A stretch of 51,465 nt of DNA from Fuerstiella sp. (GCA_014238335.1 JABABI010000027.1:35338-86802), one strand, 5' to 3'; counted from the stretch's first letter, positions 27,058 to 37,223 are shown. Made by a program: numbers and translations. Notes: generated by a model not told the origin, from the letters alone.

Positions 27058-27546
27058 ATGAAACGTTTGATTGATCGATACTACCGATTCCTGCAAGTTG
27101 TCATCACTCTGCTGATGGCGCTGATGATCGTCCCCGTTCTGCTTCAGATCGTCTCAAGATATACGGGAGTTATTCCTCGCTATATCTGGACGGAAGAAAT
27201 CGCAAGATTCTGTTTCGTGTGGATCATCATGATCGGTTCGATGATCGCAGTCCGGGACAGTGCGCACTTCGACGTGGATCTGTTACCTGCCCCCGACACG
27301 CCACAGCAGGAAGCTGTCGGAAGTCTTATTGTACACGCAGCGATGACTGTAATGGCCCTGATCTTTGCCTGGTACGGATACGACTTTGCAAGATTCGGGG
27401 GACTTCAAAAATCGGAAATGAGCGGCATCAATATGCTCAGCATTTATGTTTCGTTCCCGCTGGCCGGTGTCACCTGGGTTTTGTTTCTGGCCGAAATGAT
27501 CGTCGCGGACATCCAAATCATCGCAGACCGTGAGCCGGGAGCTTAA
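27058..27546 (+). CDS. dctQ: TRAP transporter small membrane subunit (DctQ family)
   Basis: A 162-residue membrane protein from ATG 27058 (MKRLIDRYYRFLQVVITLL). An earlier in-frame ATG at 27004 would overlap a palindromic repeat's edge and adds non-conserved residues. Four membrane helices are visible (VVITLLMALMIVPVLLQIV; FCFVWIIMIGSMIAV; LIVHAAMTVMALIFAWYGY; LSIYVSFPLAGVTWVLFLAEMIV). Between them lies the conserved WTEEIARF motif. DctQ pairs with DctM in the membrane to take substrate from the DctP protein using an ion gradient. Its stop is two bases before the dctM start. Confidence 0.92.
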   Translation: MKRLIDRYYRFLQVVITLLMALMIVPVLLQIVSRYTGVIPRYIWTEEIARFCFVWIIMIGSMIAVRDSAHFDVDLLPAPDTPQQEAVGSLIVHAAMTVMALIFAWYGYDFARFGGLQKSEMSGINMLSIYVSFPLAGVTWVLFLAEMIVADIQIIADREPGA

Positions 27547-27548
27547 GC

Positions 27549-28850
27549 ATGGGACCGGGCGAAGTCGCCGTGATACTCTTTGGCACGTTTGGTGTTCTGA
27601 TCGTTATTCGGATTCCGGTATCATTTGCCCTGGGACTGGCCTGCATCCCGGTCATGCTTATCGATGAACGCCTGACGCCCGTGCTGTTGATCAACGAAAT
27701 GTGGAAGTCGTACAACAGCTTCATTCTGCTGGCTGTACCGTTCTTTCTGCTGGCCGCCAACCTGATGAATTCCGCCGGCATCACCGAACGGCTTGTGCGT
27801 CTGGCAACGGCAACGGTCGGACACCTGCCCGGCGGGCTCGGTCACGTCAACGTGCTTGTGAGTATGCTGTTTGCGGGAATTTCCGGTTCGTCGACCGCTG
27901 ACGCAGCCGGGATTGGCGCGCTGATGATTCCAGCAATGAAGAAAGAGGGTTACGACTCCGGCTTCTCCGTCGCTATAACAGCCTGTTCGTCGGTAATGGG
28001 CGTGATCATTCCACCCAGCATTCTGATGATCGTCTGGGGCGGACTGATGTCCGTCTCGATCGGCGGTCTGTTCATGGCCGGCGTCGTGCCAGGATTACTG
28101 ATCGCACTCAGCATGATGGGAACGGTTCTGATCTATGCCAAACGTCGAAACTATCCGGTCTATCAAAAGGCGTCACTCAAAGAGTTTATTTCCGCAGTCA
28201 AACAGTCAGCGCTGGCGCTGGTAACACCTGTCATCATCGTCGGCGGAATTATCGGTGGTTTTTTCACTCCGACCGAAGCTTCTGTCGTCGCTGTGATCTA
28301 TTCGGCCGTGCTGGGTGGGATTATTTACCGCTCGATCGGACTGACCGAATTCCCGTCAGTGCTGTACGAATCCGGGCGGCTGGCAGCGATTTCATTGTTC
28401 TGCATTGGAACGGCATCTGCTTTTGGATGGCTGCTGGCCTGGTTTCGAGTGCCGCAGGCTCTGGTCGACATGATGGCCGGATGGGGAACCAGCGTGACCA
28501 CCACGGGATGTGTCGTCGCTCTGGCTTTTCTGTTTGTGGGCATGTTTATCGACGCGATCCCTGCGATTATCGTCCTTGGCACGGTACTGCTTCCGCTGGC
28601 CGAATCAGCCGGCATGCACCCCATTCACTTTGCCATCATCGGAGTCATCTCACTGGCCATGGGACTGGTGACACCACCTTATGGATTGTGCCTGCTGATC
28701 TCGTGTTCGCTGGGAAAGATCAAGGTCGTGCAGGCATTGAAGGACGTGGCCATTATCCTGCTGCCGCTTCTGCTGCTGCTGATCGTCGTGGTCTTCTTTC
28801 CGGAAGTCGTGTTGTTTCTGCCACGACTGCTGACACCGCGGTTTCTGTGA
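27549..28850 (+). CDS. dctM: TRAP transporter large membrane subunit (DctM family)
   Basis: A 433-residue polytopic membrane protein with about 12 helices, the ion-coupled channel subunit of the TRAP system. Typical DctM motifs are FFLLAANLMNSAGITERLV, GHVNVLVSMLFAGISGSSTADAAG, GVIIPPSILMIVWGG, GGFFTPTEASVVAVIYS and the C-terminal GLVTPPYGLCLLISC. Length and motif order match the family. It begins two bases after the dctQ stop and ends 28 bases before the convergent SMP-30-like gene. No regulator is adjacent. Confidence 0.95.
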   Translation: MGPGEVAVILFGTFGVLIVIRIPVSFALGLACIPVMLIDERLTPVLLINEMWKSYNSFILLAVPFFLLAANLMNSAGITERLVRLATATVGHLPGGLGHVNVLVSMLFAGISGSSTADAAGIGALMIPAMKKEGYDSGFSVAITACSSVMGVIIPPSILMIVWGGLMSVSIGGLFMAGVVPGLLIALSMMGTVLIYAKRRNYPVYQKASLKEFISAVKQSALALVTPVIIVGGIIGGFFTPTEASVVAVIYSAVLGGIIYRSIGLTEFPSVLYESGRLAAISLFCIGTASAFGWLLAWFRVPQALVDMMAGWGTSVTTTGCVVALAFLFVGMFIDAIPAIIVLGTVLLPLAESAGMHPIHFAIIGVISLAMGLVTPPYGLCLLISCSLGKIKVVQALKDVAIILLPLLLLLIVVVFFPEVVLFLPRLLTPRFL

Positions 28851-28878
28851 TCCGCGAAACGGCACATTCTGCTGCCCA

Positions 28879-29940
28879 TCATTTGGCCGGCAATTGATAG
28901 CCCTCCTGATTCAATCGGACACGAAACAGACTTTTCCCGGCCGTAATGTACAGCGTCTTACTTTCGCTGCCGCGTCCAAAACCGACATTCGTCGGCAGTT
29001 CCGTTTCAATGTATTCCAGTTCTTCACCCGCTGGAGAATAGACGACAATGCCGGCTCGAGTCTCATCGCGCACTGCGACATACAGGTTTCCTGCGGCATC
29101 AACGACCAGGCCATCGGGACCGTCCTGCGGAGCGTAATCCGCCAGCACACTGCGAAACCTGGCTGTGCCGCCAGCACTCAGATCGTATGCCAGCAGCGCC
29201 ATCCGTCCCTTATGAGCAGGCGTGTCTTCAGGGATTCTTCCGATGCCCGAGTTACCGTTATCATTGCTGACGACATACAGCGTCTTCTGATCGGGAGACA
29301 CGCAGACACCGTTCGGTTTTCCGGCGTCGGTAATGATGCGTTCGATCGTACCATCAGGATCAATGCGATAGACAGCCATGACAGGCTGATCGATGGGTTC
29401 GTGTCCCAAATATCGTGGATCACTGAAGTAAATACGTCCCTTTTCATCGATGGTGATGTCGTTACACGAATTAAACGGCCGGCCTTCATACAGCCCGGCG
29501 ATAACGTAGCTCTTTCCCGTCTTCATATCCGTACGCGTGATGCGGCGTCCTCCATAGTCAGCCCCTTCCGCAGCAAGCAGATTGCCGTTGGCATCAAACT
29601 TTAAACCGTTGGACATACCACTGGGCGAGCGGAAGATTGAGGTCTTACCGGTCGCCGGGTCATACTTCCAGATGTGTCCGGCCTCAAACACGCCGTTGTC
29701 GTCGGTGGTTTGATGTGAAAAAGTAATATCACTGAAGTACATCAGACCATCGTGGCCGGCAGCCACACCCTCAGTCAGCACGGCACCGCCATCGAAGACC
29801 AGTTCCACGCTGGCACCGGGAGCCACAATATCACCGGCCTCACCGATACATAAATGCCCGCAACTCAGGATGCACACCGCAGCGGTGAGTAATGCCTGAC
29901 ACCACCGACCAGAATGGATTGCCGATAACATTTGTCTCAT
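28879..29940 (-). CDS. Secreted SMP-30/gluconolactonase-like beta-propeller protein
   Basis: A 353-residue protein from ATG 29940, with GAAGG about 9 bases upstream; a longer open frame to 30009 lacks support. A signal peptide (QALLTAAVCILSCGHLCIG) is followed by a six-bladed propeller of the SMP-30/gluconolaconase/LRE-like type: EGVAAGHDGLMYFSDI, MSNGLKFDANGNLLAAEGA, NSCNDITIDEKGRIYFSDPRY, GKPNGVCVSPDQKTLYVVSN, and DGPDGLVVDAAGNLYVAV. The Glu, Asn and Asp residues at blade tips match the metal-site residues of that family. Family members hydrolyse sugar lactones. It converges on the TRAP operon, so it could process a sugar acid brought in by it, but that is speculation. Confidence 0.85.
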   Translation of the reverse strand: MRQMLSAIHSGRWCQALLTAAVCILSCGHLCIGEAGDIVAPGASVELVFDGGAVLTEGVAAGHDGLMYFSDITFSHQTTDDNGVFEAGHIWKYDPATGKTSIFRSPSGMSNGLKFDANGNLLAAEGADYGGRRITRTDMKTGKSYVIAGLYEGRPFNSCNDITIDEKGRIYFSDPRYLGHEPIDQPVMAVYRIDPDGTIERIITDAGKPNGVCVSPDQKTLYVVSNDNGNSGIGRIPEDTPAHKGRMALLAYDLSAGGTARFRSVLADYAPQDGPDGLVVDAAGNLYVAVRDETRAGIVVYSPAGEELEYIETELPTNVGFGRGSESKTLYITAGKSLFRVRLNQEGYQLPAK

Positions 29941-30131
29941 GGTGAAACTGCCTTCGTGAAAGTAATTCAGACGATCGAACTGAAGCAACAAAGATTCCTG
30001 ACAGTGCACATATCGTCAATGCACTGCGGCACGGTCAGCCATGTTCTTCTGGAACATCAAAGGTGTCAAACGACCAGAAGATTCCCGGCATGCTGCGGTC
30101 TCGGACCCCGTCCGGCATGGCGACTGTCGAA

Positions 30132-30794
30132 TCAACCGGACTCGGTACACTCAACTCTTTGTGGCAACTGCAGACGCGTTCGAATTTCGGCCTGAACTTC
30201 ATGCGGAGGCAAGGTGCCGTCAACATTCACAATCAGCTCTTTTCTGGAAAAGAGCTTCACTGCCGGCTCGGTTTTCGTGTGATAGGTTTCCAGACGCTCT
30301 CTGACGGCGCGTTCATTATCATCAGCACGTGTCACGAGTTCGCCGCCGCAGACGTCGCACTGGTTATCCACGGCAGGCCGGTGATGAATAACGTTGTAAT
30401 CCAGTCCACACTGGCTGCACAACCGACGTGACAGGACCCGCTGGAGCACAACCTCATCGGAAACATCAATCTGGATGACCGCATCAATGTCATAGCTTTC
30501 GAGAAAGAACAGAGCCTGCCGTCCGTTTCGAGGAAAGCCGTCCAGGATGTAGCCAAAATTCCAGTCGTGATCATCCAGACGTCTTCTGATGAGCTGTTCA
30601 ACAATCTCATCAGGGACAAGCTGACCATCCGCGATTATGCGTTTGATGCGTGCTGCGAGTTTCGTGTGGTTCTGGATGTTCCACCGAAACAGATCGCCCA
30701 CACTGATGTGGACAAAGTCAAAATCTTCGGCCAGCATCTTGGCCTGAGTACCCTTGCCGCATCCCTGCACTCCCATGATGACATACTTGTGCAT
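30132..30794 (-). CDS. adk: Adenylate kinase with zinc-binding lid
   Basis: A 220-residue nucleoside monophosphate kinase (ATP + AMP = 2 ADP), cytoplasmic. The start at ATG 30794 (MHKYVIMGVQGCGKGTQAK) has AGGG 7 bases upstream; the frame stays open for 60 more codons without homology. The P-loop is GVQGCGKGTQ, with Val in place of the usual Pro or Ala. DGFPRNGRQA is the AMP-binding motif. The lid has four Cys (CSQC and CDVCG, 24 residues apart), the zinc-binding form. The adjacent genes are unrelated, unlike the ribosomal-protein context common in other bacteria. It may be one of several adenylate-kinase paralogues, as often seen in planctomycetes. Confidence 0.92.
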   Translation of the reverse strand: MHKYVIMGVQGCGKGTQAKMLAEDFDFVHISVGDLFRWNIQNHTKLAARIKRIIADGQLVPDEIVEQLIRRRLDDHDWNFGYILDGFPRNGRQALFFLESYDIDAVIQIDVSDEVVLQRVLSRRLCSQCGLDYNVIHHRPAVDNQCDVCGGELVTRADDNERAVRERLETYHTKTEPAVKLFSRKELIVNVDGTLPPHEVQAEIRTRLQLPQRVECTESG

Positions 30795-31034
30795 GACGTT
30801 GCCCTGTTTGTCGGTTGGAGAGAACGTGACTGTGTGCAGTATGACGTTGGACGCCAACGGCATGCAATTCAGTACGAACACCAAGAAGGCCGGTTTGTTC
30901 TGACGACGATGTGCATACACGCGCGGCGGCGACTCAGAGATCTGACGCTCATCCGGATTGCAAAGTGAGAGCACCTGCCGCCCAGTCCATGCGCCGCGGC
31001 GTAAATCAAACTGTCAGCGTTCGGTCGGACATAC

Positions 31035-32456
31035 TTACGCCAGAATTTCCTGCACGACATTTCCGTGGACATCGGTCAGTCGGCGGTCGATTCCATTCTG
31101 TCGGTAGGTCAGTCGCTTGTGGTCGACCCCCAGCAAATGCAGCACGGTCGCGTGAAAGTCGTAGCACCAGGTTCTGCCTTCGGCGGCCTTGTAGCCCCAT
31201 TCGTCACTCCGGCCATAACTGACGCCCGCTTTGATTCCGGCACCGGCCATCCAGGTGACGAATGATCCACCGTTGTGATCCCGCCCATCACCACCCTGAG
31301 CGAATGGAGTGCGGCCGAATTCCGTCGTCCAGATAAGAAGAGTGTCATCGAACAGCCCACGTGACTTCAGATCACGGAGCAGGGCGGCGATGGGCTGATC
31401 GACTGACAACGCAATTGGCGGCAGCTCTTTCGGGATACTGCCATGATTGTCCCAATTCCCCGTCGCTCCCTGCTGACCGCTCCAGACCTGGACAAATCGC
31501 GTACCGCGTTCGACAAGCCGGCGCGCCAATAGACAGCGGCGTCCAAAGTCTTCCGTGGGCTTGTTGTCCAGACCGTATGCTTTGTGTGTGGCTTCACTTT
31601 CGGTCGCGACCTCAAAAGCTTCCGGAGCAGACAACTGCATGCGCGCTGCAAGTGCATAGGACTGGATGCGGGCGTCAAGTCGCGAATCACTCGGATTCTG
31701 CGCCGCGTGATCAGCGTTCAACGCTCGCAGCAGCGCAAACCCGTCACGGTCAGCTGCTGGAGTCGCAAACCTGTACCGTTCATTTGCAAACAGATCGGGC
31801 ACGGGATTCCGGCCCCCAGCATTGATAATTGTGCCCTGATGCACTGCCGGAAGAAAACCTGATGAAAATGGCCCCTTCTGGTTGTACGGCAATCCCGCAG
31901 CATCGGGCAGAACAACGAAGGTCGGAAATTCGTCGGTGAGATTCCCCAATCCATAAGAAATCCACGCCCCCATACTCGGAAATCCCGGCAACAGGAAACC
32001 TGAGTTCATCATGTACGTTGCCGGACCGTGCACATTGGTTTTTGACGCCATTGCCATCAGGAAAGCCATTTCATCGACTTCCTGTGCCTGATGAGGAAAC
32101 ACACTGCTGACCCAGCGCCCGCTTTCGCCATGTTGTTTGAACTCGAACGGACTCTTCATGATCGCACCCGGCGGCGCGGTGAAGCCTTCCGGCTTCTCTT
32201 CCGGTCCCAGCTTCTGACCATGAAGCTTTTCCAGCTCAGGCTTGTAGTCGAACGTGTCCATCGGGCTCGCCCCACCCGTCATGAACAGCTGGATCACTCG
32301 TTTAACTTTGGCCGGATGATGCAGACCGCCGTTGAATTCCGGGTTGGGCCGGGCAACGTCGACCGACAAAGCTTCCTGCGCAAGCATCTGCGAAACGGCG
32401 AGACTGCCGAAGCCACCGCCTATACCCCACAGGAACTCTCGTCGTGAGTTTATCAT
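31035..32456 (-). CDS. DUF1501 family protein with Tat signal
   Basis: A 473-residue protein from ATG 32456 (MINSRREFLWGIGGGFGSLA); the twin-arginine motif SRREFLW followed by a hydrophobic stretch predicts Tat export. Family landmarks are KRVIQLFMTGGASPMDTFDYKP near the N-terminus, TEFGRTPFAQGGDGRDHN, and the C-terminal GYKAAEGRTWCYDFHATVLHLLGVDH. DUF1501 belongs to the alkaline-phosphatase/sulfatase-like fold and is hugely expanded in planctomycetes; its reaction is not established. Its start lies two bases after the stop of the DUF1549/DUF1553 gene, the usual planctomycete pairing. The two are thought to act together outside the cytoplasm, but the role is unknown. Confidence 0.93.
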   Translation of the reverse strand: MINSRREFLWGIGGGFGSLAVSQMLAQEALSVDVARPNPEFNGGLHHPAKVKRVIQLFMTGGASPMDTFDYKPELEKLHGQKLGPEEKPEGFTAPPGAIMKSPFEFKQHGESGRWVSSVFPHQAQEVDEMAFLMAMASKTNVHGPATYMMNSGFLLPGFPSMGAWISYGLGNLTDEFPTFVVLPDAAGLPYNQKGPFSSGFLPAVHQGTIINAGGRNPVPDLFANERYRFATPAADRDGFALLRALNADHAAQNPSDSRLDARIQSYALAARMQLSAPEAFEVATESEATHKAYGLDNKPTEDFGRRCLLARRLVERGTRFVQVWSGQQGATGNWDNHGSIPKELPPIALSVDQPIAALLRDLKSRGLFDDTLLIWTTEFGRTPFAQGGDGRDHNGGSFVTWMAGAGIKAGVSYGRSDEWGYKAAEGRTWCYDFHATVLHLLGVDHKRLTYRQNGIDRRLTDVHGNVVQEILA

Positions 32457-32458
32457 TC

Positions 32459-35400
32459 TCAGTCCACAAATATGAATTCGTTGCTGTTGAGCAATACCCG
32501 ACACATGGCCGCAAGACCGTGCTGCACGGTATAGGCAACAAGGAGCATCCTCTCCTCCTTGTCCGTCTCTCGCAGAAAGACCAGACGACAAGCCTGATCT
32601 ACCCGTTCGCCCACAGTCGCGTGCCCCGCCTCCAGTTTCTCTGCCAAAAGCTGACTGTGATGCAGCACAAAGTCGTTGTTGAAAGTGGCCAGTGCCTGCA
32701 ATGCGGAAACCGAAAATTCTCGTTTCGGGGCCAGGAGCCCAAGGTCCGGAAAATCCAGCGACTCCATGAACGGGTCTGCGATTCCTCGCCAGACGACCCG
32801 GTATATGCTCCGCCGTGCGGCGTTTGGATGATTCCAGTCAAATTGGTCGTAGTGCAGCTTCGGCGTAAGCTGGGAGCCCGCAGACTGCGTGAACTGCTGA
32901 ATCCCGGGTCCTCCCATCCTCAGGTCGATCCGCCCGGAAATTTGCAGCACAGCATCACGAAACGATTCCGCGTCTAAATTACGTCGATTCATGCGCCACA
33001 GGAAACGGTTCTGCACGTCGACGGAAGCCGCTGCAGCGGCCGTGTATGACTGTCGTTGATAGGTCGCAGAAAGCAGAATCAGGCGATGTAGTTGTTTCAA
33101 TGATCCATGGACATCGTCGCGAAACCAAACAGCCAGCCAGTCCAGCAGTTCAGGATGCGAGGGCGCGCCGCCCATACGACCAAAGTCATTGGGTGTGTCA
33201 CACAGACCGCATCCGAAGTGATGGGACCACACACGATTGACGATACTTCGCCACGACAATGGGTTGCCGGGTGCTGCCAGCCAGTCGGCCAGAGCCGCGC
33301 GGCGTGAGGCTTCATCGTGCGGATCATTGAAGTCGAAACGCCCAGGCAATGCCGTGATGGCCGCCAGAGCTCCGGGTACAGCGACTGCACCCGGTTTGTG
33401 GATGTCCCCTCGCCGCAGCACGTGCACGACCTTGGGGACCATCGGACTGTTCAGTTTTTTCCCATGCGAATAGCTGGTCGACACGGCATACACCGACGCT
33501 GCTGCGGGCAGGCTGGCAAGTTTTTTTTGGGCATGACGTCGCAGTGCGTAAGCGGCAATGGCCGCGGTCTGCTCCGGTGAACGCTGTTCCCGCGGCAGCT
33601 TGATTGCAGAACTCACAAGCTCAGGCAGCACCTCGGCAGATGCACCAGCAGCATCTGTCGCGTACAGCTTTAGCCGCCCAATCAAATGACCGACTCCATG
33701 GAGTTGCTTCAGTATAATGACCAGGTGACTGGACGGATTCAGCCCCAGAGGCTCATTCAGTTCGAAGACGGCGTGATGCGACTGGCCCACGCGGGGATGA
33801 ATGCCCCAGGCCGTTTTCACATCGCCGTCCAGCGCATGAGCAATCGTCCATCCGGCCTGATCGAAGTCGGCCGTTGCCTTGCTGATCTTCAGTCGTTTCG
33901 ATTCTGCGGCATCCGGCTTAAAGACCACGGCCTCGAATTCCGTCAGATGCAGATTACCGTTATCCTGTCGACCGGGTCCTTGCATGGGCAGTCTGTCATC
34001 GGCCAGTACATCCAACCGCAGTGCGGTCAGCTGTGTCAAAGACGTACGGGCCGTGATTGTGTAGGTGTCTGTGTCGGGACGAACACCGGATGCCAGCAGT
34101 GAACCGTCTTCGAGACGTTGTAATGATGCTCCGTCGGACGACAGATACGTGGCTGGCGCAAGCGGTGCCCATACCGCCGGGTGGTCTCCGATTGTCTGCT
34201 CCCACTGAGCAACAACATCTGCGTACTCAGGAGCCAGAAGCATTGACCGGTCGTCACTTTTCGTTGCGGCCAGCAACTTCGTCCAGCGACGTCGGTCACT
34301 CGCCACGATCGCGTCTTCATCATATTCGACATCACCCTTTCCGATTCCCGCAAACACGGACTGCAGCGAGTAATAATCTTCCCGAGTAATGGGGTCGAAC
34401 TTGTGGTCGTGACAGCGTGCACAGTTGGCAGTGGTGCTGGCGAAGGCCGCCATGGTTTGTGTCACCATGTCATCACGGTCAAGATAATCGAACGTGACCG
34501 GCGCCGTTCCTGCGCGGCTCAACTCCAATGGCCCGGCCGCGATAAAACCAAGAGCCGCTGTCAAGCGGCTCTCGTCGGGATAGAACCGATCGGCCGCCAA
34601 CTGTTCCCGAATAAACCGCCCCCACGGCGTGTCACGATTCAGACTATCAATCACGTAGTCGCGATAACGCCATGCATGCGGACGGAATGCATCGTGTTCG
34701 CAGCCGTGTGAATCCGCGAAATGAACCGTATCCAGCCAGTGTCGCGCCCAGCGTTCGCCATAGCGATCGGATTCCAGCAATTGATCAACCAGCTGTTCGT
34801 AAGCCGTCGGATCGGGATCAGCAACGAAATCCGCTGTGGCTTCCGGAGACGGTGGCAGTCCGTGCAGATCGAAATACACGCGCCGGATCAGAGTCCGCCG
34901 GTCGGCCTGAGATACGGAAGTCAATCCCTCCGTTCTGAGCCGCTGCCCAACAAATGCGTCGATGGCGTTACCACCATCGATATTCTGTTTCACCGATTCA
35001 GGTACAGCCGGACGCAGCAACGGGCGGAGCGACCACCAATCCAACGGATCGCCTGCCTTCGCAGTTGCATGCTCCGCTTTTGCGGGACCGGGGGCTCCAC
35101 GTTTGATCCAACTGGCCAGCAACTCAATCTTCGCATCAGAAAGTTTCTCATCGGGCGGCATTTGCAGATCTGAAGCCCCGCGACGAACGGCTTTGATCAG
35201 TAAACTCTTTTCCGGCTTGCCTTGCACGATGGACGGACCGCGATCTCCTCCCTCAATCCAGCCGCTCTTCGAGTCCAGCGTCAATCCGCCTTCCATTTCA
35301 CCGGCGGCGTGCGAATGGCATCCGAAGCAGTGCGTCTTCAGCAGTGGTTCAATGTTGTCGGAAAAAAAACGTTCGCCGGCACCAATGGCGGAAGAATCCG

Positions 35401-35488
35401 CGACGTCTGACGGATCCTGAGCGGTCGCGATGGCGGACATCGCCAGGAACATCCCAATCGTAAACGTGAGCGGCTGATGCGTCGTCAT
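32459..35488 (-). CDS. DUF1549/DUF1553 protein with planctomycete cytochrome c head
   Basis: A 1009-residue exported protein with a signal peptide (residues 1-23, ending AIATA). Residues about 40-130 form a planctomycete-type cytochrome c domain: CFGCH (Cys54-His58) for covalent haem, with a likely Met ligand in LQMPPDEKLS. DUF1549 follows from about residue 185 (NIDGGNAIDAFVGQRLRTEG, LTSVSQADRRTLIRRVYFDL). A beta-sandwich-like middle region follows. DUF1553 is at the C-terminus (PLSWRSIVNRVWSHHFGCGL, LDAESFRDAVLQISGRID, ALATFNNDFV). It is expected in the periplasm, possibly in electron transfer coupled to polymer breakdown, though no member is biochemically understood. It overlaps nothing upstream and leads into the DUF1501 gene two bases downstream. 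Confidence 0.93.
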   Translation of the reverse strand: MTTHQPLTFTIGMFLAMSAIATAQDPSDVADSSAIGAGERFFSDNIEPLLKTHCFGCHSHAAGEMEGGLTLDSKSGWIEGGDRGPSIVQGKPEKSLLIKAVRRGASDLQMPPDEKLSDAKIELLASWIKRGAPGPAKAEHATAKAGDPLDWWSLRPLLRPAVPESVKQNIDGGNAIDAFVGQRLRTEGLTSVSQADRRTLIRRVYFDLHGLPPSPEATADFVADPDPTAYEQLVDQLLESDRYGERWARHWLDTVHFADSHGCEHDAFRPHAWRYRDYVIDSLNRDTPWGRFIREQLAADRFYPDESRLTAALGFIAAGPLELSRAGTAPVTFDYLDRDDMVTQTMAAFASTTANCARCHDHKFDPITREDYYSLQSVFAGIGKGDVEYDEDAIVASDRRRWTKLLAATKSDDRSMLLAPEYADVVAQWEQTIGDHPAVWAPLAPATYLSSDGASLQRLEDGSLLASGVRPDTDTYTITARTSLTQLTALRLDVLADDRLPMQGPGRQDNGNLHLTEFEAVVFKPDAAESKRLKISKATADFDQAGWTIAHALDGDVKTAWGIHPRVGQSHHAVFELNEPLGLNPSSHLVIILKQLHGVGHLIGRLKLYATDAAGASAEVLPELVSSAIKLPREQRSPEQTAAIAAYALRRHAQKKLASLPAAASVYAVSTSYSHGKKLNSPMVPKVVHVLRRGDIHKPGAVAVPGALAAITALPGRFDFNDPHDEASRRAALADWLAAPGNPLSWRSIVNRVWSHHFGCGLCDTPNDFGRMGGAPSHPELLDWLAVWFRDDVHGSLKQLHRLILLSATYQRQSYTAAAAASVDVQNRFLWRMNRRNLDAESFRDAVLQISGRIDLRMGGPGIQQFTQSAGSQLTPKLHYDQFDWNHPNAARRSIYRVVWRGIADPFMESLDFPDLGLLAPKREFSVSALQALATFNNDFVLHHSQLLAEKLEAGHATVGERVDQACRLVFLRETDKEERMLLVAYTVQHGLAAMCRVLLNSNEFIFVD

Positions 35489-35810
35489 GTCGTTACAGGA
35501 ATTATGCGAGGGAGGGACTTGTTGGACTGCGGGCGGGGACGTTCCGTGGGAGTGAAACGCTGCCGTATCCTATCCAACCGTTACACATTCGCCGAACGGA
35601 ATTATCCTCGAATCTAAAAACACTCGTTTTCGAACACTGTATAGTTTGACAATGTTGATCCGGGTATGATTGATGCACTTAGAGGTGTCACGTCGTCCCG
35701 CGCGGTCAGCGTGCCGGACCGTCCCCGAATTATACTCCGACCCTGTTATTGCGGCCGGAAAGCTTCAGCTTCAACCCCGACGACATCAGCAACCGAACGT
35801 AGAGTTCTAA
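35489..35810. other. Divergent region upstream of selA
   Basis: About 320 bases between the DUF1553 gene and selA. It should hold promoters for both. I see no RNA gene, hairpin terminator or SECIS-like element that I can support. Confidence 0.35.
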
Positions 35811-37223
35811 ATGACCAGTGCTCAGTACTTACGAAGCCTTCCCGCGGTTGACCACGTTTTGCGGCATCCGCAGCTTTCGTCAGTCACAGCAATGTTTCCT
35901 CGTCAGCAGATCGTCGCATGGGTTCGGCTGGGAGTCGACGGCTGTCGCGCAGCAATCCTTGCAGGTGAAGAACTTGACGCTGACGCAGCCACCACTTTTG
36001 TCGTCGCTCGAACGCTGCATCTTTCGCAGATTGAAGATGGTCGACGACAACAACCTGTCATTAATGCAACCGGCATTCTGCTGCACACAAATCTGGGCCG
36101 GGCGCCGCTCGCGGCACGAGCCGTCCAGCGCATGCAGGAATCCAGCGGTTACGCGAATGTCGAAATGAATCTGCAGACCGGCAAACGCAACAAACGTGGA
36201 GAACGAGTCTGTGAACTTCTGCGACAACTCACGGATGCGGAAGACGCCGCCATCGTCAACAATTGTGCGGCGGCCACGATGCTGGTGCTGCAGACACTGG
36301 CCGCCGGGAAAGAGGTCATCGTTTCACGAGGCCAGCTGGTGGAAATCGGCGGCGGCTTTCGATTACCGGAAGTATTTTCCGCATCGGGCGCCACGCTGAA
36401 GGAAGTTGGCACAACGAATCGCACGTATCTGCGGGACTACCAGGACGCGATCAATGAGAACACAGGAGCCATCATCCGGGTGCACCGCAGCAACTTTTTT
36501 CAGGGCGGATTCGTCACCGAACCGGACATTGTCGGTCTGGTTGCCCTGGGGGACGAGCACAACATTCCTGTGGTCGACGATATCGGCAGTGGCTGTATGC
36601 AGGACCTGACGGCGTACGGCCTGCGCGAACCCACCGTGCCAGGCAGCGTGGCTGCAGGTGCCGATCTGACTTTATTCAGTGGTGACAAACTGTTCGGCGG
36701 ACCTCAGGCGGGCATCATCGTCGGTAAGTCGAAATGGATTGAGGCGCTTCGCCGGAATCCCATGATGAGAGCTCTGCGAGTCGACAAGGTGACCCTCGCA
36801 GCCATCGAAGCGACAACAGAGATTCACCTTGCAGGCACGACCGCTGAAGAACTTCCGCTGTCACAAATGCTGTCTCACACAACTGGCGAACTGCGTATGC
36901 ATTGCGAAAAAGTCTGCGACCACGTATCCGTACCGCAGCGATTTGCTGTGGCAATCGTCGAGTGCACATCGGAAGTTGGCGGCGGCTCGGTGCCTGGTTC
37001 ACAGATCCCCAGCTTCGGTCTGCGTATCACGGGTGACGCGATTCAGGATGTCGCGACACGTCTCCGCTGCCACAGTCCGGCCATACTATGCCGGATCAAT
37101 GACGACGCTGTTCTGCTGGATTTCAGGACAGTGGAGGCTGACCAGCTGGAGACGCTGGCGCAGCAGCTGTCCAGCGCTCTTTCTGCAACACCATCAAGCC
37201 CACTGGAAGGCCGCAGCGAGTGA
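35811..37223 (+). CDS. selA: L-seryl-tRNA(Sec) selenium transferase
   Basis: A 470-residue PLP enzyme that converts seryl-tRNA(Sec) into selenocysteyl-tRNA(Sec) using selenophosphate. The N-terminal RSLPAVDHVLRHPQL matches the SelA N-terminal domain that binds tRNA. PVINATGILLHTNLGRAPL is the hallmark motif. PVVDDIGSGCMQD contains the PLP-contacting Asp, and Lys293 in FSGDKLFGGPQAGI is the PLP Schiff-base lysine. Length is close to the E. coli enzyme. The last codons overlap the selD start by four bases (GTGA), so the two are translationally coupled. Together with the tRNA-Sec gene at 50564 this shows bacterial-type Sec synthesis. The selB elongation factor is not in the window. Confidence 0.97.
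   Translation: MTSAQYLRSLPAVDHVLRHPQLSSVTAMFPRQQIVAWVRLGVDGCRAAILAGEELDADAATTFVVARTLHLSQIEDGRRQQPVINATGILLHTNLGRAPLAARAVQRMQESSGYANVEMNLQTGKRNKRGERVCELLRQLTDAEDAAIVNNCAAATMLVLQTLAAGKEVIVSRGQLVEIGGGFRLPEVFSASGATLKEVGTTNRTYLRDYQDAINENTGAIIRVHRSNFFQGGFVTEPDIVGLVALGDEHNIPVVDDIGSGCMQDLTAYGLREPTVPGSVAAGADLTLFSGDKLFGGPQAGIIVGKSKWIEALRRNPMMRALRVDKVTLAAIEATTEIHLAGTTAEELPLSQMLSHTTGELRMHCEKVCDHVSVPQRFAVAIVECTSEVGGGSVPGSQIPSFGLRITGDAIQDVATRLRCHSPAILCRINDDAVLLDFRTVEADQLETLAQQLSSALSATPSSPLEGRSE

Noticed and set aside
33530..34560. Possible repeats and small inverted repeats inside the DUF1553 gene
   Set aside because: Short palindromes such as AGCCGCTgtcaAGCGGCT occur by chance in GC-rich coding DNA and the reading frame is intact.
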